The notes below the pieces were generated by a model. The model had not been told where the DNA came from, ran no database searches, and was given only the letters and a program-made list of their open reading frames with translations. Positions 61,834 to 64,000 of a stretch of DNA of 64,000 nt are shown piece by piece. Origin of the DNA: Paenibacillus sp. FSL W8-0186 (GTDB lineage Bacteria; Bacillota; Bacilli; Paenibacillales; Paenibacillaceae); the NCBI RefSeq assembly GCF_037969765.1, contig NZ_CP150207.1, positions 2,342,001 to 2,406,000 on the forward strand, read 5' to 3'. The position numbers and the translations under genes were made by a program. Position 1 is the first letter of the stretch; every line of letters begins with the position of its first letter.

Positions 61834-62838
61834 ATGAGTTTCTTTAAAAAATTAAAAGATAGCATCGCCTCCAAGACGGAGGCGGTGACGAAGCAGTTTA
61901 AGGACGGGCTTGAGAAAAGCCGCAAAGGCTTCGTCGAGAAAGTAGCCGATCTCGTCATCCGGCGCAAGAAAATCGATGAGGAATTTTTCGAAGAATTGGA
62001 AGAAATATTAATCGGGGCGGATGTCGGCGTAAATACCGTGATGACCTTGATTGACGAACTGCGCAGTGAAGTGAAGAAACGGCGGATCGAGGACGCGGCG
62101 GAGCTGCAGCCGATTCTGTCCGAGAAGCTCACGGAGCTGCTGCGCGGCGATGAGGACAATGAGATGAGGCTGAATCCTGACGGAATCAGCGTATTCCTGT
62201 TCGTTGGCGTCAACGGCGTTGGAAAAACGACTACGATCGGCAAGCTGGCACACCATTACAAGCAGCAGGGCAAGAAAGTGCTCCTCGCTGCGGGAGACAC
62301 GTTCCGTGCAGGTGCGATCGAGCAGCTAGAGGTATGGGGCGAGCGCGTCGGCGTAGACGTGGTCAAGCAGCAGCCCGGCTCCGACCCGGCGGCGGTTATG
62401 TATGATGCCGTGCAGGCGGCGAAACAGCGCGGCGTGGACATTCTTCTGTGCGATACGGCAGGACGCCTGCAGAACAAGTCGAATTTGATGGAGGAGCTGA
62501 ACAAAATCTACCGGGTCATTCAGCGGGAGATTCCCGATGCCCCTCATGAAGTGCTGATGGTGCTGGACGCCACGACCGGACAGAACGCGCTCAGCCAGGC
62601 GAAGCTGTTCGGCGAGAAGAGCGGCGTGACCGGGCTTGTGCTGACGAAGCTTGATGGCACGGCCAAAGGCGGCATCGTTGTCGCGATTCGTCAAGAGCTG
62701 AGCCTTCCGGTGAAGTTCGTTGGTCTTGGAGAGAAGATGGAGGATTTACAGAAATTCGATTCTGAGCAATTCGTCCACGGCCTGTTTGCCGGCCTGATTC
62801 AGGAAGAGGAAGAAGCCGCGGAAACCAGCGGCGAGTAA
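61834..62838 (+). CDS. ftsY: Signal recognition particle receptor FtsY
   Basis: FtsY is the GTPase that docks the SRP-ribosome complex at the membrane. The 334-residue protein has a short basic N-terminal region, the four-helix N domain, and the G domain with GVNGVGKTTT (K131), DTAGRLQNKSNLMEEL and TKLDGTAKGG. The long acidic A domain of E. coli is absent, as in other Firmicutes. AAGGAGGAA precedes ATG 61834. Confidence 0.96.
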   Translation: MSFFKKLKDSIASKTEAVTKQFKDGLEKSRKGFVEKVADLVIRRKKIDEEFFEELEEILIGADVGVNTVMTLIDELRSEVKKRRIEDAAELQPILSEKLTELLRGDEDNEMRLNPDGISVFLFVGVNGVGKTTTIGKLAHHYKQQGKKVLLAAGDTFRAGAIEQLEVWGERVGVDVVKQQPGSDPAAVMYDAVQAAKQRGVDILLCDTAGRLQNKSNLMEELNKIYRVIQREIPDAPHEVLMVLDATTGQNALSQAKLFGEKSGVTGLVLTKLDGTAKGGIVVAIRQELSLPVKFVGLGEKMEDLQKFDSEQFVHGLFAGLIQEEEEAAETSGE

Positions 62839-62885
62839 CGGCAGACTAGAGAGAAGCATATTAAAAAGATAGGAGGCGATACAGT

Positions 62886-63533
62886 ATGGCTAATACGCAT
62901 ACTTATCCGCGCAGGGAGGAAATCGCCAATGCCATCACCCATGGGATTGGATCTGTACTTAGCGTGGCTGCGCTCGTTCTGCTCATCGTATTCTCGAGCT
63001 TGAAGGGGACGGCCTGGCATGTAGTCAGCTTTACAATTTATGGGGTTACCATGCTTCTGCTGTACGTTTGCTCTACTCTCGTACACAGCTTCAAGGAAGG
63101 CAAAGTGAAGGATTTGTTCGAATTTTTCGACCATTCCTCGATTTACCTTTATATCGCCGGGACGTATACGCCATTTTTGCTTGTGGCGATTCGCGGACCG
63201 CTTGGATGGAGCCTGTTCGGGGTAATTTGGGGCATTGCCATACTCGGCGTGCTGTTTAAGGCATTCTTCGTCAAACGATTTTTGTTCATGTCCACATTTT
63301 TCTATTTGATCATGGGCTGGCTGATCGTTATCGCCTGGGGACCGCTTACGGCTGCGGTGCCTTCGCAAGGGATCGTGCTGCTGGTAGCCGGGGGCGTTCT
63401 ATATTCGCTGGGCACGATATTCTATGTGTGGCGAGCTTTTCCTTACCATCATGCGATTTGGCATCTGTTCGTGCTCGGGGGCAGTGTGACGCATTTCTTC
63501 GCTATTTTACTGTATCTGCTGCCGAAATGGTAA
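62886..63533 (+). CDS. Hemolysin III / PAQR family membrane protein
   Basis: This 215-residue protein has seven hydrophobic helices and the family's N-terminal EEIANAITHGIGSVLSVAALVLLIVFSS, STLVHSF, and FFDHSSIYLYIAGTYTPFLLVAIRG, with the conserved metal-binding His residues at HSF, DHS and the C-terminal IWHLFVLGGSVTHFFAI. The bacterial function is not settled despite the name. It lies between ftsY and ylxM. AGGAGGCG precedes the start. Confidence 0.9.
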   Translation: MANTHTYPRREEIANAITHGIGSVLSVAALVLLIVFSSLKGTAWHVVSFTIYGVTMLLLYVCSTLVHSFKEGKVKDLFEFFDHSSIYLYIAGTYTPFLLVAIRGPLGWSLFGVIWGIAILGVLFKAFFVKRFLFMSTFFYLIMGWLIVIAWGPLTAAVPSQGIVLLVAGGVLYSLGTIFYVWRAFPYHHAIWHLFVLGGSVTHFFAILLYLLPKW

Positions 63534-63573
63534 GGTCTAAATAGCAGCGAATCGTAATAAAATCCCTATTCCA

Positions 63574-63618
63574 GCAAGGTCGCTGTCCGTTTGAACGACA
63601 GCGGCCTTGTACGTTTTT
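63574..63618 (+). terminator. Terminator after the hemolysin III-like gene
   Basis: CAAGGTCGCTGTC pairs with GACAGCGGCCTTG (one wobble) around a ten-base loop, followed after TACG by TTTTT. Confidence 0.78.
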
Positions 63619-63671
63619 CAGAGGAAAAATGCTCGCAGTCAAAGCGTTGATCATATGTTAAGGGAAAGTAC

Positions 63672-63700
63672 TTGACATCCCACTTTTGATTATGTATCAT
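63672..63700 (+). promoter_or_regulatory. Sigma-A promoter of ylxM
   Basis: Perfect TTGACA (63672-63677) and TATCAT (63695-63700) are spaced by 17 bases, about 55 bases before the ylxM start. Confidence 0.8.
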
Positions 63701-63755
63701 AAAGAACGTTGATGCGCGCTGTAAAGTGTTTTTCCTTGACGGAGGGAGTGCCCAT

Positions 63756-64000
63756 ATGAGTCAGGAGAATAGGCTTGAGAAGACGAATCGGATCAACCTT
63801 TTGTTTGATTTCTATGAGAAGCTGCTGACAGAGAAGCAGCAGACGTTCCTTAAATATTATTTCCACGATGACTTCTCGCTTGGCGAAATTGCCGCCGAGT
63901 TCGGAATCAGCAGACAGGCTGTTTATGAGCATATCAAACGGGCTGAAGGCATGCTGGAAGCTTATGAGGAGAAGCTTAGGCTGCTCCATAGGCATGAGGA
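63756..64000 (+). CDS. ylxM: YlxM family DNA-binding protein, cut by the window end
   Basis: At least 81 codons are visible before the sequence ends. YlxM is a small sigma-70 region-4-like protein that usually precedes ffh and is linked to the SRP. The visible part has [42 protein letters not shown] (helix-turn-helix), and MLEAYEEKL. Strong GGAGGGAG precedes ATG 63756. The position after ftsY fits the usual ftsY-ylxM-ffh order, here with an inserted hemolysin III-like gene. Confidence 0.9.
   Translation, partial: MSQENRLEKTNRINLLFDFYEKLLTEKQQTFLKYYFHDDFSLGEIAAEFGISRQAVYEHIKRAEGMLEAYEEKLRLLHRHE

Overview
This window looks like chromosome of a Paenibacillus-type spore-forming Firmicute. The evidence is a conserved chromosomal backbone (rsmD-coaD, ylbJ, sepM/ylbL, tmcAL/ylbM, yceD-rpmF, fapR-plsX-fabHDG-acpP-fabF, rnc-smc-ftsY, ylxM), a YjcZ-type sporulation peptide, strong GGAGG-type Shine-Dalgarno sites, frequent GTG/TTG starts, sigma-A type promoters, and predicted BirA, FapR and CcpA (cre) sites. 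No rRNA, tRNA, CRISPR array, prophage block or insertion sequence was seen.

Layout. 1-6.2 kb holds single genes: a VOC protein, a GNAT acetyltransferase, bioB behind a predicted BirA operator, an SDR reductase, and an amidase whose signal peptide is out of frame. 6.2-8.5 kb has a broken minus-strand gene and an ABC exporter. 8.7-13.0 kb is a ribonucleoside/ribose operon (LacI-type regulator, ribokinase, nucleoside hydrolase, DcuC-like carrier). 13.2-17.9 kb carries a DUF4349 lipoprotein, a GH36 alpha-galactosidase and a chemoreceptor. 18.2-22.0 kb is a four-gene unit (YheO-like regulator, PatB-type C-S lyase, NhaC-family antiporter, RidA). 22.1-25.7 kb is a cellobiose phosphorylase with its own LacI regulator; both genes carry nearly the same 14-bp operator. 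25.8-45.2 kb is mixed housekeeping and accessory material: a J-like membrane protein, MFS carriers, aldose epimerase, LytTR regulator, lactonase, AI-2E transporter, HelD, DsbA-like protein, RpiA, GpmA, a GH73 hydrolase, small membrane proteins and decayed genes. 45.2-64 kb is the conserved ylb / fatty-acid / rnc-smc-ftsY core.

How the parts work together. Sugar and nucleoside genes converge on phosphorylated sugars: nucleoside hydrolase plus ribokinase yield ribose-5-P, which RpiA isomerises; cellobiose phosphorylase yields glucose-1-P; alpha-galactosidase, aldose epimerase, the lactonase and GpmA fit the same saccharolytic lifestyle. The FapR operon makes malonyl-dependent fatty acids and the PlsX product for phospholipid synthesis. 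The C-S lyase and RidA form a chemical pair, because lyases of this type release 2-aminoacrylate, which RidA deaminates.

Nothing in the window is clearly a new large system. The most notable items are the YheO/PatB/NhaC/RidA unit, the nucleoside operon with an unassigned carrier, the shared LacI operator, a Gln/Gly-rich low-complexity protein, and three genes broken by single-base differences, at least two of them in homopolymer runs, which are either real decay or assembly errors. All assignments rest on reading motifs by eye; no database search was run.
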